Source: an uncultured Rhodovulum sp.
GTDB lineage: Bacteria > Pseudomonadota > Alphaproteobacteria > Rhodobacterales > Rhodobacteraceae
Direction of reading: 5' to 3'
Length of the DNA stretch: 20,232 nucleotides
Assembly (NCBI GenBank): GCA_946221765.1
Contig: CAMIMK010000020.1
Coordinates: 1 to 20,232, forward strand
The first letter of the stretch is position 1. Every line of letters starts with the position of its first letter. Of this stretch, positions 8,260-15,139 are shown in pieces. A model generated the notes under the pieces. That model was not told the DNA's origin and ran no database searches. It saw only the letters and a program-made list of their open reading frames with translations. The translations under genes and the position numbers were made by a program.

Positions 8260-8312
8260 TGCGAGAGGCCGGAATCTGCAGCATTTATGCCGCAGGTTAC
8301 CGGCCTCTCGCA
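8260..8312. terminator. Long nested hairpin after carB
   Basis: A perfect 13-base-pair outer stem (TGCGAGAGGCCGG at 8260-8272 with CCGGCCTCTCGCA at 8300-8312) encloses a second stem (CTGC 8276-8279 / GCAG 8292-8295) and an inner GCAT/ATGC palindrome (8281-8290). It starts 26 bases after the carB stop and is the likely carB terminator. A T5 run lies before, not after, the stem on the plus strand, so this is not a textbook intrinsic terminator. Confidence 0.6.
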
Positions 8313-8316
8313 TCTG

Positions 8317-8331
8317 TTAACTCCCGCTTAG
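8317..8331. promoter_or_regulatory. CtrA-like site (TTAA-N7-TTAG)
   Basis: TTAA (8317-8320) is followed after exactly seven bases by TTAG (8328-8331), one mismatch from the CtrA consensus TTAA-N7-TTAA of alphaproteobacterial cell-cycle control. It is immediately after the nested hairpin and about 90 bases before the small secreted protein gene. A-T-rich words of this kind are rare in this window, but one 8-base match with a mismatch is weak evidence. Confidence 0.25.
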
Positions 8332-8422
8332 CATTTCGCACCGCACCATTGTCACGGGCCGTGGCTAACCTCCTGCGGACCCTCTCCTTCGCCCGGTCTC
8401 TCCATCCATGCCGCGGGGCATC

Positions 8423-8734
8423 ATGAAGTCCGTAGTACTCGCCTGTGCCGTTGTCGTCGTTGCCGCAGGAGCCTTCGCCGCCACAAGGCCGGTGCCGGTC
8501 GTGGTCGCCACGGCGGCGCCGGCCGAGCCGCATCGTGTGCTCGGTCGCGTCGAGGTTGTGCTTGAGACCCGCCTTCCGGGCCAGAGCATCGCCGAGGCCA
8601 TTGCCCCGGCCCTCGCGATCGAGGCCCGGATCCGGTATGGCCGGGCGGCGAAAACGGTTTTCGTGACCGAGACGCAGTTGCTTCCGGACGGCCATACCCT
8701 CGCCGCCAGTGGTCTCGCGATCGAGCTGGACTGA
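8423..8734 (+). CDS. Small exported protein of unknown function
   Basis: I do not recognise a family. The 103-residue product starts with a clear Sec-type signal peptide: MKS, a hydrophobic core of about 14 residues (VVLACAVVVVAAGA), and a likely cleavage after AFA or AFAA near residue 19-20. No lipobox cysteine is placed at the cleavage site. The mature part (about 84 residues) begins with a Pro/Val/Ala-rich stretch and continues into a mixed alpha/beta-looking segment without cysteines or obvious catalytic motifs. The ATG at 8423 is preferred to one at 8408 because it opens the signal peptide directly and has a GGGG just upstream. It stands alone between carB and the cell wall hydrolase, so context gives little help. 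It may be periplasmic. Confidence 0.65.
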   Translation: MKSVVLACAVVVVAAGAFAATRPVPVVVATAAPAEPHRVLGRVEVVLETRLPGQSIAEAIAPALAIEARIRYGRAAKTVFVTETQLLPDGHTLAASGLAIELD

Positions 8735-8991
8735 ACCGCGCACGCCCGATCGGAAGACGCGCAACACCCCTCTGCCCGCGGTTAAGGGGAAAAGCCCCCT
8801 CGCATGAGTCGCGCGGCGGTCAAGGGACGGTTTATGCCAAGGATAACAACTGTCTGCCGGGGAACGCCTCGCAGTTTCGATGAAGTCGAGCCTGCACGCC
8901 CGATCCGCCTCTCCACCGGCGCAACCGGCAAGATTCCGCCGACCCCGCCACTACCTGTAGACGTGCTGCACCGCACTAAGCCAAATACTGG

Positions 8992-9002
8992 GTTTCTGAA
9001 AC
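8992..9002. promoter_or_regulatory. 11-base palindrome before the cell wall hydrolase gene
   Basis: GTTTC-T-GAAAC is a perfect inverted repeat ending 18 bases before the TTG start. The rest of the gap from 8735 to 9020 shows only a short GGGG-AAAAG-CCCC repeat near 8787-8799 and no convincing promoter or gene. The palindrome could be an operator or a weak hairpin; no regulator is identified. Confidence 0.25.
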
Positions 9003-9020
9003 AGCGCGGGAGCCCACCCC

Positions 9021-9524
9021 TTGCGACGCCTTGCCCAAACGACTGCCTGCCTTGCCACGCTTCTTGCCGCCACGCTCAGCCTGCAGACCCCTGCCATGGC
9101 CGGATCCCGTGAGCCGGAAGTTGGCCGGGCCCGGACGTCGGTTGTAGGCGCGGCGGGTGGCTCCGAACTCGCCTGCCTTGCCGAAGCGATCTACTTCGAG
9201 GCGCGTGGCACCGGAGCGGCGGGCGAGGAAGCGGTCGCGCATGTGATCCTCAACCGCACCCGCGAGCGCGGCTTCCCGAACTCGGTCTGTGGCGTGGTCC
9301 GGGACGGCTGCCAGTTCTCCTACCGCTGCGATGGGCGGGCCGACACGCTGTCCGACCCGAAGGCGCGGGCGCGCGCCTACAAGACCGCGGCGACCGTCCT
9401 CTCCGGCGACGCCGCCGACATCACCCGCGGGGCGATCTTTTTCCACTCCGCCAAGGCGCCGGCCGGCTGGTTCAAGTCGCGCCCGCGTGTGGGCACCATC
9501 GGCGGCAACATCTTCTATCGCTGA
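9021..9524 (+). CDS. SleB-type cell wall hydrolase
   Basis: A 167-residue exported protein. A signal peptide covers about residues 1-27 (ending TPAMA-G). The mature protein carries the Hydrolase_2/SleB fold: the LAEAIYFEARG segment near residues 53-63 with the catalytic glutamate region, followed by AVAHVILNRTRERGFPNSVC, here noted by its core VILNR near 75-79, and the CQFSYRCDG segment near 96-104. Relatives are lytic transglycosylase-like enzymes that cut peptidoglycan, first known from Bacillus spore germination but common as periplasmic enzymes in alphaproteobacteria. The start is TTG: a GGGAG site lies eight bases upstream, the frame is closed by TGA at 8997-8999, and no ATG or GTG precedes the signal peptide. 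It converges with the CorA gene, 21 bases away. Confidence 0.88.
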   Translation: MRRLAQTTACLATLLAATLSLQTPAMAGSREPEVGRARTSVVGAAGGSELACLAEAIYFEARGTGAAGEEAVAHVILNRTRERGFPNSVCGVVRDGCQFSYRCDGRADTLSDPKARARAYKTAATVLSGDAADITRGAIFFHSAKAPAGWFKSRPRVGTIGGNIFYR

Positions 9525-9526
9525 AC

Positions 9527-9541
9527 GCCCGGCGCCCGGGC
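9527..9541. terminator. Compact hairpin between convergent genes
   Basis: GCCCGG-CGC-CCGGGC, a 6-base-pair all-GC stem with a 3-base loop, fills most of the 21-base gap between the cell wall hydrolase stop and the CorA stop. It is a plausible bidirectional terminator without a T-tract. Confidence 0.4.
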
Positions 9542-9545
9542 CGGC

Positions 9546-10523
9546 CTAGAGCCAGCCGCGCGCCCGGAAGAAGACGAGGGCTGCGACGACCGAAGCGGCC
9601 ATGAGGCCGAGGGCGATCGGATAGCCTTCCGCCCAGGCCAGTTCCGGCATGTGCTCGAAGTTCATCCCGTAGATCGAGGCGATCAGCGTCGGTGGCAGGA
9701 AGACCACCGCGGCAACGGAGAAGATCTTGATCGTCGCGTTCTGCTCGATCGAGACCATGCCGAGCGTCGCGTCGAGCAGGAAGTTGACCTTCTGCAGAAG
9801 CGCGCTGGCATGCTCGGTCAGGAAGTGCGTATCGCGCGACAGCGTCTTCAGCGCCCGCCGCTGGTCCTTGGCGCCGCTCAGCCGGTCGAGGACCGGGCCG
9901 AGGAAGACCGCGAGGCGCTCCAGCGTGACAAGGCTGTCGCTGACCTTGAAGACCACGCCGGCAAGATGGCCGATCTCGGTCAGCACCTCCTGGTAGTCCG
10001 TCCCCCCGCGCGTCGCGGCGGCGGCCTTCGCACCGAAGACCAGGCGCGCCTGTGTCTCCAGCCCCTGCCCCGCCAGTTCCAGCGCATCGGCCAGCCGGTC
10101 GATGACCGCGTCGAGCAATGCCATCAGCACCGCGTCGCCCGTCGCGCAGGGCACGGGATAGCGGCTCAGGCGAGGCAGGAAGCCCCGGAACGACTGCAGG
10201 TCATGGTGGCGCACCGTGATGAGGCGGGTGCCGGAGAGGATGAAGGTCACCGGCGCGCTGGTCGCCCCCTCGGGCAGTTCGAGCCCCGCCGGCAGGGTGG
10301 CGGTCAGGAAGGCCGCCTCGCCGTCGGTGTAGAAGCGGCTCGATTCCTCGATCTCCTCCATCTCCTCGCGCGAAGGGATCTCGATGCCCGTCGCGGCGGC
10401 GACGGCCCGCTCCTCCCGCACGGTGGGCGCAAGGAGGTCGTACCAGACGACCCGCTCCGGCTCGCCCAGCGGCTCGGGAACCGCGACGAGCCGGCCCGTC
10501 TCGGCAGTGTATCCAGTGATCAT
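9546..10523 (-). CDS. corA: CorA family magnesium/divalent metal transporter
   Basis: A 325-residue CorA-type channel of the inner membrane. The large N-terminal cytoplasmic part (about 1-260) ends in long helices, followed by two transmembrane segments at roughly 263-284 and 300-318. The family signature is intact: YGMN at 285-288 closes the first membrane helix and is followed by the periplasmic loop FEHMPELAWAEGYP, the usual Mg-selectivity region. The length matches E. coli CorA (316). Members of this branch may carry Mg, Co, Ni or Zn, so magnesium is the default rather than proven. The ATG lies 11 bases after the acyl-CoA synthetase stop; a GAGGG overlapping that stop codon serves as ribosome binding site, indicating an operon. 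Confidence 0.93.
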   Translation of the reverse strand: MITGYTAETGRLVAVPEPLGEPERVVWYDLLAPTVREERAVAAATGIEIPSREEMEEIEESSRFYTDGEAAFLTATLPAGLELPEGATSAPVTFILSGTRLITVRHHDLQSFRGFLPRLSRYPVPCATGDAVLMALLDAVIDRLADALELAGQGLETQARLVFGAKAAAATRGGTDYQEVLTEIGHLAGVVFKVSDSLVTLERLAVFLGPVLDRLSGAKDQRRALKTLSRDTHFLTEHASALLQKVNFLLDATLGMVSIEQNATIKIFSVAAVVFLPPTLIASIYGMNFEHMPELAWAEGYPIALGLMAASVVAALVFFRARGWL

Positions 10524-10534
10524 TCAGGGGACCC

Positions 10535-12424
10535 TCAAGCCCAATCCCAAGGCGTGGTGAATACCTCTAGCACCCGAGCGACGGCGGCTTGATCGGGGCG
10601 TGCGCCGCCGGCGGGCGCCAGCATCGCCACAAGCCCGCGCTGCCTGTCCTCCGCGACATCCGCGACGCGGACATCGAGCCCCGCGCCGCGCAGGGCCTCG
10701 TCGAAGACACGGGTGATGGCCCGGCGGCGGAGGTCGGGCTTGAAGATCTTGCCGACGGCGGTCTTCGGCAATTCAGGCAGGATCTCCAGATGCTTCGGCA
10801 CGGCCGCCGGCTCAGGGATTCCGTCCCGTGCCGCGGCCATTAGTTCCGCGACCGTCGCCCCCGCGCCCGCGCGCAGCTCGACATAGACGGCTGGCACCTC
10901 GCCGGAGCGGGCATCGGGCTGCCCGATCGCCCCGGCGAAGGCGACATCGGGATGACGCATCAGCGCCTCCTCGATCGGGGCGGGGTCAATGTTGTGGCCG
11001 CCGCGGATGATGAGATCCTTGGTGCGCCCGGTGATCCAGATATATCCGTCCGCATCAAGCCGACCGAGATCGCCGGTCCGCAGGAAGCCATCTTCGGTCA
11101 GAAGGCCGCGGTTCTTCTCGTGTTCGGTGTAGATGTCAGGGCAGACACCGGGGCCGCGCACGCAGATCTCGCCCACCTCGTCCACCCCGCAGTCCTGCCA
11201 AACGCTGCCCTGGAAGCGGCGGGCGACGACATCCGTATACGCCATCGCGAAGCCGACGCTACCCACTTTGCGCTCGCCGTCATAGGGGTTCACCGAGACG
11301 AGACAGGTCGCCTCGGTCATCCCGTAGCCCTCCAGGATGCGAACACCACCTGTCACCGTCTCGAAACGGGTGAAGAGTTCGCGCGGCATGGGAGCTGATC
11401 CGCTGATCACCAGGCGCAGCTTCGAAATATCGGCATCGACGGGCCACTGCACGAGGGCGGCGGTAGCCGTCGGGACCGTGACGAAGAAGGTCGCCCGGTG
11501 GCGCGCCGCCAGCTTCCAGAAATTGCGGATCACGCCCGGTCCGCGAAAGCCCTGTGGCGTCGGAAAGACGATCTTCGCCCCGGAGACGAGGCACGACATT
11601 AAGATCGGATAGGCAGCCAGCACATGGAACATCGGCAGCGGGCAGAGGAGGACATCCTCCGCGCCGAAGGCATAGGCGGCCCCGCACCAGCCGTTGTAGA
11701 GGATCCCCCTCGCGCGATGCCGCGCCACCTTCGGCAGGCCCGTGGTACCGCCGGTGTGGAAGCAGGCACAGACGCGGTCCTCGGGCCCCTCGGCGAAGTC
11801 GAGCCGGTCGCCGCGGTGGCGCGCCATCTCCCGCCAGAGATCGAAAACGCGGGCGCGGTGCGGGAGTGCCTGGCGTCGGCGCAGCAGGCGCAGGGCCCAG
11901 TCGACCGGGGCTGGCAAATAGCGGCCGAGGTCCACCTCCAGCACCACGCCGACATCGGGCGCGAGCGCCACGGCCTCGGCAATTCTCTCGGCCAGATCGG
12001 TCTTCGGGAAGGGGGCGAGCGTCACCACGACCTTCGCCCGGACCTCACGCAGGATGCCCGCAATGTGAGCAGGGCTCAGCAGCGGGTTGATCGGGACCAC
12101 CACCCCGGCGGTCGCGCCCGCCAGCAGAACCAGCGGCGCCTCCAGACCGTTGGGCAGGATTGCAGCAACTGCGTCGCCCTCCCCCACCTCGAGGCTTCGA
12201 AGCAGGTTGGCGAGTCGCGTGACGTCCTCCCGGACCTCGGCCCATCGCAGGATATGTGCGCGGTTCCGGACCCCGCCCTGAAGCTGGAAGACAAGCGCTT
12301 CGCGCTCGGGGTAGCGTCCTGCAGTTTCGACAAGCTGCGCATAGAGGCTTCGCGCAGACCATCGCGCCTCAAGGGGCATCTCCTGCTCGACGGCAATCTT
12401 GTCCGCCAGCGTCACGATGCGCAT
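10535..12424 (-). CDS. AMP-forming acyl-CoA synthetase (fatty-acid-CoA ligase-like)
   Basis: A 629-residue member of the ANL superfamily, which activates a carboxylic acid as acyl-AMP and transfers it to CoA. Core motifs in order: P-loop TGGTTGLPK (224-232), GYGMTEA (366-372), TGD (450-452), the hinge motif GRTKDLIIRGGHNIDP (466-481), and the catalytic lysine K559 in PKTAVGKIFKPDLR. The size and the lack of extra domains suit a medium or long-chain fatty acid ligase, but chain length cannot be predicted. A C-terminal tail of about 60 residues after the motif is longer than usual. The start at 12424 is chosen over the ATG at 12442 because GGAGG lies five bases upstream of 12424, while 12442 has no ribosome binding site. 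It is followed closely by corA. Confidence 0.92.
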   Translation of the reverse strand: MRIVTLADKIAVEQEMPLEARWSARSLYAQLVETAGRYPEREALVFQLQGGVRNRAHILRWAEVREDVTRLANLLRSLEVGEGDAVAAILPNGLEAPLVLLAGATAGVVVPINPLLSPAHIAGILREVRAKVVVTLAPFPKTDLAERIAEAVALAPDVGVVLEVDLGRYLPAPVDWALRLLRRRQALPHRARVFDLWREMARHRGDRLDFAEGPEDRVCACFHTGGTTGLPKVARHRARGILYNGWCGAAYAFGAEDVLLCPLPMFHVLAAYPILMSCLVSGAKIVFPTPQGFRGPGVIRNFWKLAARHRATFFVTVPTATAALVQWPVDADISKLRLVISGSAPMPRELFTRFETVTGGVRILEGYGMTEATCLVSVNPYDGERKVGSVGFAMAYTDVVARRFQGSVWQDCGVDEVGEICVRGPGVCPDIYTEHEKNRGLLTEDGFLRTGDLGRLDADGYIWITGRTKDLIIRGGHNIDPAPIEEALMRHPDVAFAGAIGQPDARSGEVPAVYVELRAGAGATVAELMAAARDGIPEPAAVPKHLEILPELPKTAVGKIFKPDLRRRAITRVFDEALRGAGLDVRVADVAEDRQRGLVAMLAPAGGARPDQAAVARVLEVFTTPWDWA

Positions 12425-12442
12425 CCCAGCCTCCAAAGTCAT

Positions 12443-12463
12443 GCGAAGCGGCAGCAGCTTCGC
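12443..12463. promoter_or_regulatory. Inverted repeat in the acyl-CoA synthetase leader
   Basis: GCGAAGC-N7-GCTTCGC is a perfect 7-base inverted repeat whose near edge lies 19 bases before the ATG at 12424. It could be an operator for a dimeric regulator or an mRNA hairpin just upstream of the GGAGG. The regulator is not identified. Confidence 0.4.
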
Positions 12464-12526
12464 CGTCTTGTTTGTCCTGAAGTAATGATTTCCAAAACCC
12501 GCCACCGCAACCCCGAAGGCAGGAGA

Positions 12527-12550
12527 CGCCCGGAGGGAAGCCCCCGGGCG
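12527..12550 (-). terminator. Hairpin after the BON-LysM gene
   Basis: CGCCCGG (12527-12533) pairs with CCGGGCG (12544-12550), and an inner GGG/CCC pair extends the stem to ten base pairs with one bulged A and an AAG loop. It lies seven bases after the stop of the BON-LysM gene. The minus strand continues TCTCCTGCCTTC, pyrimidine-rich but not a U-tract. Confidence 0.55.
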
Positions 12551-12557
12551 CCGAACC

Positions 12558-12998
12558 TTACTTTGCCGGGATGCGCAGGACCTGCCCCGGATAGATCTTG
12601 TCCGGGTCGGACAGCATCGGGCGGTTCGCCTCGAAGATCTCCTTGTTGCGCGCACCGCTGCCGAGATATTTCTCGGCGATCTTCCAGAGGTTGTCGCCCT
12701 TCACCACGGTATGGAGAACCGGCTCGCGCGGGTCCGGGGCCTCGACATTGTCCTCGACCTTGGCAACCCCGGCGATGTTTCCGACCGCAATGATTGCCTT
12801 CTCCTTTTCCTCCTGGCTCTTTGCGGTCCCGGAGACCTTGACCGTGTCTCCATCGACCTCGACCTTCAGGCCGCTCGCATCCAGTCCAAGGCTCTCGACC
12901 TCCTTCTTGAGGTCCTCGGCCTTGGGTGCCTCGGCGGCATCGGCAGCACCGATCCCGAGCGTTTTCCCCGCACTCTTGACGAAATCCCAGAGTCCCAT
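12558..12998 (-). CDS. BON-LysM protein (Kbp/YgaU-like)
   Basis: A 146-residue protein with the domain order and size of E. coli Kbp/YgaU (149), a potassium-binding stress protein. A BON domain lies at about 26-85 (KVEVDGDTVKVSGTAKSQEE segment, core VKVSG near 53-57) and a LysM domain at about 96-144 (HTVVKGDNLWKIAEKYLG start; PGQVLRIP end). No signal peptide is visible, which also matches YgaU; the protein begins MGLWDFVKSAGK. The start at 12998 has an AGGGGA ribosome binding site six bases upstream; the frame extends to 13055 without a better start. Family members are induced by osmotic or stationary-phase stress, which would suit its stress-gene neighbour, but no EcfG-type promoter is seen directly in front of it. 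Confidence 0.9.
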   Translation of the reverse strand: MGLWDFVKSAGKTLGIGAADAAEAPKAEDLKKEVESLGLDASGLKVEVDGDTVKVSGTAKSQEEKEKAIIAVGNIAGVAKVEDNVEAPDPREPVLHTVVKGDNLWKIAEKYLGSGARNKEIFEANRPMLSDPDKIYPGQVLRIPAK

Positions 12999-13064
12999 GG
13001 TTTTCCCCTGTCTCCTTGGGCAAGCAATCGGCAGGGTGCAGGCTTGAGGCAGCAAGGCAACCGG

Positions 13065-13093
13065 ATTCTATCCCCCTGCCTGCTATTCGCGAA
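13065..13093 (-). promoter_or_regulatory. Possible promoter of the BON-LysM gene
   Basis: On the minus strand TTCGCG (13093-13088) and TAGAAT (13070-13065) are 17 bases apart. The -10 matches sigma-70 at five of six positions; the -35 is poor. The predicted leader would be about 60 bases. Confidence 0.3.
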
Positions 13094-13163
13094 GCCTTCC
13101 CCTGATCTGCACCCGCTTCAAACGCAGCGCGGCACCCGTTTCATCCGGATGCCGCGCCAGTCC

Positions 13164-13177
13164 TGCCGGTATCGGCA
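13164..13177 (-). terminator. Short hairpin after the stress-type gene
   Basis: TGCCG-GTAT-CGGCA forms a 5-base-pair stem with a 4-base loop, three bases after the stop of the 13181-13783 gene. It is short and has no T-tract, so termination is uncertain. Confidence 0.3.
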
Positions 13178-13180
13178 AGC

Positions 13181-13783
13181 CTACCAGTCGTAGGCGCGCA
13201 CCCGTGCCCCGACGAGGGCCTGGTCGCGCTGCGCCGTGCGCCGATCCTCGCGGGCGGTCTCTTCCGGCTCGGAATAACCCGTCATGCCCGCGGTGCCTCC
13301 CGGTTCATGGCCGAGTTCCTCGGTCACGGGCACGCTGTCCGCACCGGTCATGCCCGCAGTGCCGCCGGGCGCATAGTCGGCCGTCTCGCGGCTCCAGCCA
13401 TCGGCACGCCAGGCATTGGCATGACCCTCCAGATCCACGGCGCCTTCGGCATCGAGAATCGAGATGGCGAGGCTCTCGCCTTCGACCGGAATGCCGGTCA
13501 CCGTCAGCAGGTGCAGGCCACGGCGCAGGCTCTCGGCATAAAGGTCCTCGTCTTCCTTCGGCATGAAGAAGTCCGTCAGCTTCTCCCAGAAGCTTTCGGG
13601 CTCGGCCGCCGCGGGTTCGTCCCCTCCGGTGCCACTGGCCAGCCGGATCCGGGCATCCCCAAAGCCTGCGGCCCTCAGGGCCGCGATCGCCCGCTCCGCC
13701 TCGTCCTCGCGCTCGAAGACCGCCGTCAGGGTGCGGTCCCGCTGCGCCCCGGCCAGATCGCGCGTCGCAAAAGTCGTCTCCAT
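13181..13783 (-). CDS. Stress-type protein with YflT-like N-terminal domain and PGGTAGMTG repeats
   Basis: A 200-residue soluble protein with no signal peptide or membrane segment. Residues 17-50 (TLTAVFEREDEAERAIAALR and following; shortened core VFEREDEAERAI) resemble the N-terminal unit of general stress proteins of the YflT/GSP17M type, where a small alpha/beta fold spaces an x-A-x2-A-L helix before a turn. The middle (62-80) has an aromatic, acidic stretch ESFWEKLTDFF. The C-terminal 60 residues are charged and likely disordered and carry two copies of PGGTAGMTG (139-147, 161-169). The start is secure: AAGGAG lies close upstream of the ATG. An EcfG-type promoter sits about 70 bases upstream, so it is probably part of the general stress response. 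Biochemical function is unknown. Confidence 0.8.
   Translation of the reverse strand: METTFATRDLAGAQRDRTLTAVFEREDEAERAIAALRAAGFGDARIRLASGTGGDEPAAAEPESFWEKLTDFFMPKEDEDLYAESLRRGLHLLTVTGIPVEGESLAISILDAEGAVDLEGHANAWRADGWSRETADYAPGGTAGMTGADSVPVTEELGHEPGGTAGMTGYSEPEETAREDRRTAQRDQALVGARVRAYDW
13277..13369 (-). repeat. Two imperfect 27-base direct repeats encoding PGGTAGMTG
   Basis: The two copies lie at 13343-13369 and 13277-13303, 66 bases apart, inside the stress-type gene. They share the core GTCATGCCCGC on the plus strand and differ mainly at third codon positions, so the protein motif rather than the DNA seems to be conserved. Confidence 0.6.
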
Positions 13784-13849
13784 CGGATCACTCCTTGTTG
13801 TCGCGGATCCCGGGGCGGCAGGGGCCGGCCCCGGGAGGTCTGAGGGACA

Positions 13850-13874
13850 AACGTCACGACGGCCGCATTGTTCC
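13850..13874 (-). promoter_or_regulatory. EcfG-type (general stress sigma factor) promoter
   Basis: On the minus strand GGAAC (13874-13870) and CGTT (13853-13850) are separated by exactly 16 bases. This is the full consensus GGAAC-N16/17-CGTT of the alphaproteobacterial general stress sigma factor EcfG. It points to the stress-type gene that starts at 13783, with a predicted leader of about 60 bases. No other exact match was noticed in the gaps between genes. Confidence 0.72.
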
Positions 13875-13992
13875 CGCGCCCAGCCACGGGGGGCGATTCG
13901 GGGCGACGCGCGTGCCTTGCAAGCAGCAGGGCAGTCCTGTAGCGTTGAAATAAGCTTGCGGCATCCCCCGCAAATCTTTCGGTTTGAACAAC

Positions 13993-15123
13993 ATGGCGCA
14001 GGATCTCCCAGAGACTGCGCAGGTCTCTGTTGATCGCGCCCCGCGGCGGCGCGGAATCCAGCCTGCGCAGTCGGCGTCGGAGCTGTTTGCGGCGCTCGAC
14101 CTGGGCACCAACAGCTGCCGGATGCTGATCGCTACCCCTGACGGCGGGCACTTTCGCGTCGTCGACGCCTTTGCCCGCTGCGTCCGGCTCGGCACCGGCC
14201 TGGAACGTACCGGACATCTGTCGCGCAGCGGGATCGGACGGACCCTGTCCGCCCTCGGCGTCTGTGCGGACAAGCTCCGGCGCCATGATGTCCGCAACAT
14301 CCGGCTCGTCGCCACCGAAGCCTGCCGCCGTGCCCGCAACGGCAGCCAGTTCCTGAGCCTCGTCGCCCGCGAGACCGGCCTGCGCTTCGAGATCATCACC
14401 CCGCAGGAAGAGGCACGGCTCGCGGTCATCTCCTGCGCGCCGCTCGTCGCCCCGGAGGCGGAGCAGGTGCTGGTCTTCGACATCGGCGGCGGATCGACCG
14501 AACTCGTGTGGATCGACCTGAGCGAGGTCGCGGCGGAGGACCGCCCGCGCGCCATCCTCGGGCTCAGGATGGACGGCCGCGAGGGCGTCACCGGCACCTG
14601 CGCGGGGGCGCGCATCGTGGATTTCGTCTCGGTCCCGCTCGGGGTGGCGACGCTGCACGAACGCTATGCGGATGTCTGCGACGACAGCGCCCGCTTCGCG
14701 CTGATGGCCTGGTATTTCGAAGAGCAGATCATGGGCTTCAAGCCCTATCTGGAGGATGTCGCCGGGCAGGCGCGCCCCGGCTTCCAGATGATCGGCACCT
14801 CGGGCACCGTCACCACGGTCGGGGCTGCACATCTGGGCCTGAAGCGCTATGACCGGCGCAAGGTCGATGGCATGACCCTCTCGGCCCGGGCGATCGACGA
14901 GGTCATTGCCCGCTTCCTGCGGCTCGGCCCCGACGGCCGGCGCCATGATGTCGGGCTCGGGCGGGACCGCTCCGAGCTCATCATGTCGGGGGCGGCCATC
15001 CTGCAGACGCTGCTGCGCCTGTGGCCGACCGACACGATGCGGGTTGCGGACCGCGGCCTGCGCGAGGGCATGCTGTTCGCCATGATGAACGACCACGGCG
15101 TCTTCACCGACACCGTGGCCTAG
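13993..15123 (+). CDS. Ppx/GppA family phosphatase (exopolyphosphatase / pppGpp phosphatase)
   Basis: A 376-residue protein of the ASKHA-fold Ppx/GppA family, which hydrolyses polyphosphate or the alarmone pppGpp. The two phosphate-binding motifs are present: ALDLGTNSCRML (34-45) and VFDIGGGSTELVW (about 160-172). The later glycine-rich GTSGTVTTVGA segment is also typical. It has the short, two-domain alphaproteobacterial form without the C-terminal HD-like domain of E. coli Ppx (513 residues). The ATG at 13993 is chosen; a TTG three codons earlier (13984) is possible, and neither has a strong ribosome binding site. rlmE follows after 16 bases, an arrangement I recall from many Rhodobacterales. 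Polyphosphate versus pppGpp preference cannot be judged. Confidence 0.93.
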   Translation: MAQDLPETAQVSVDRAPRRRGIQPAQSASELFAALDLGTNSCRMLIATPDGGHFRVVDAFARCVRLGTGLERTGHLSRSGIGRTLSALGVCADKLRRHDVRNIRLVATEACRRARNGSQFLSLVARETGLRFEIITPQEEARLAVISCAPLVAPEAEQVLVFDIGGGSTELVWIDLSEVAAEDRPRAILGLRMDGREGVTGTCAGARIVDFVSVPLGVATLHERYADVCDDSARFALMAWYFEEQIMGFKPYLEDVAGQARPGFQMIGTSGTVTTVGAAHLGLKRYDRRKVDGMTLSARAIDEVIARFLRLGPDGRRHDVGLGRDRSELIMSGAAILQTLLRLWPTDTMRVADRGLREGMLFAMMNDHGVFTDTVA

Positions 15124-15139
15124 GAGCCGAGACGAGCGA

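Noticed and set aside
4766..8284. Very long minus-strand open frame opposite carB, running in frame into modE
   Set aside because: The protein is low-complexity (rich in D, R, G, V, E, H) with no domain and is the mirror of a GC-rich gene with strong codon bias. carB on the plus strand is certain, and modE has its own start.
8297..8767. Minus-strand frame opposite the small secreted protein
   Set aside because: Arg/Gly-rich shadow; the plus-strand frame has a convincing signal peptide.
8861..8887. GGAAC before the cell wall hydrolase as another EcfG promoter
   Set aside because: No CGTT is found 16 or 17 bases downstream.
8804..9112. Plus-strand frame before and into the cell wall hydrolase gene
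   Set aside because: No ribosome binding site or domain, and it overlaps the signal peptide region of the SleB-type gene in another frame.
13917..13945. TTGCAA-N17-TAGCGT as a ppx promoter
   Set aside because: The -10 matches only about half of the consensus; too weak to list as a feature.
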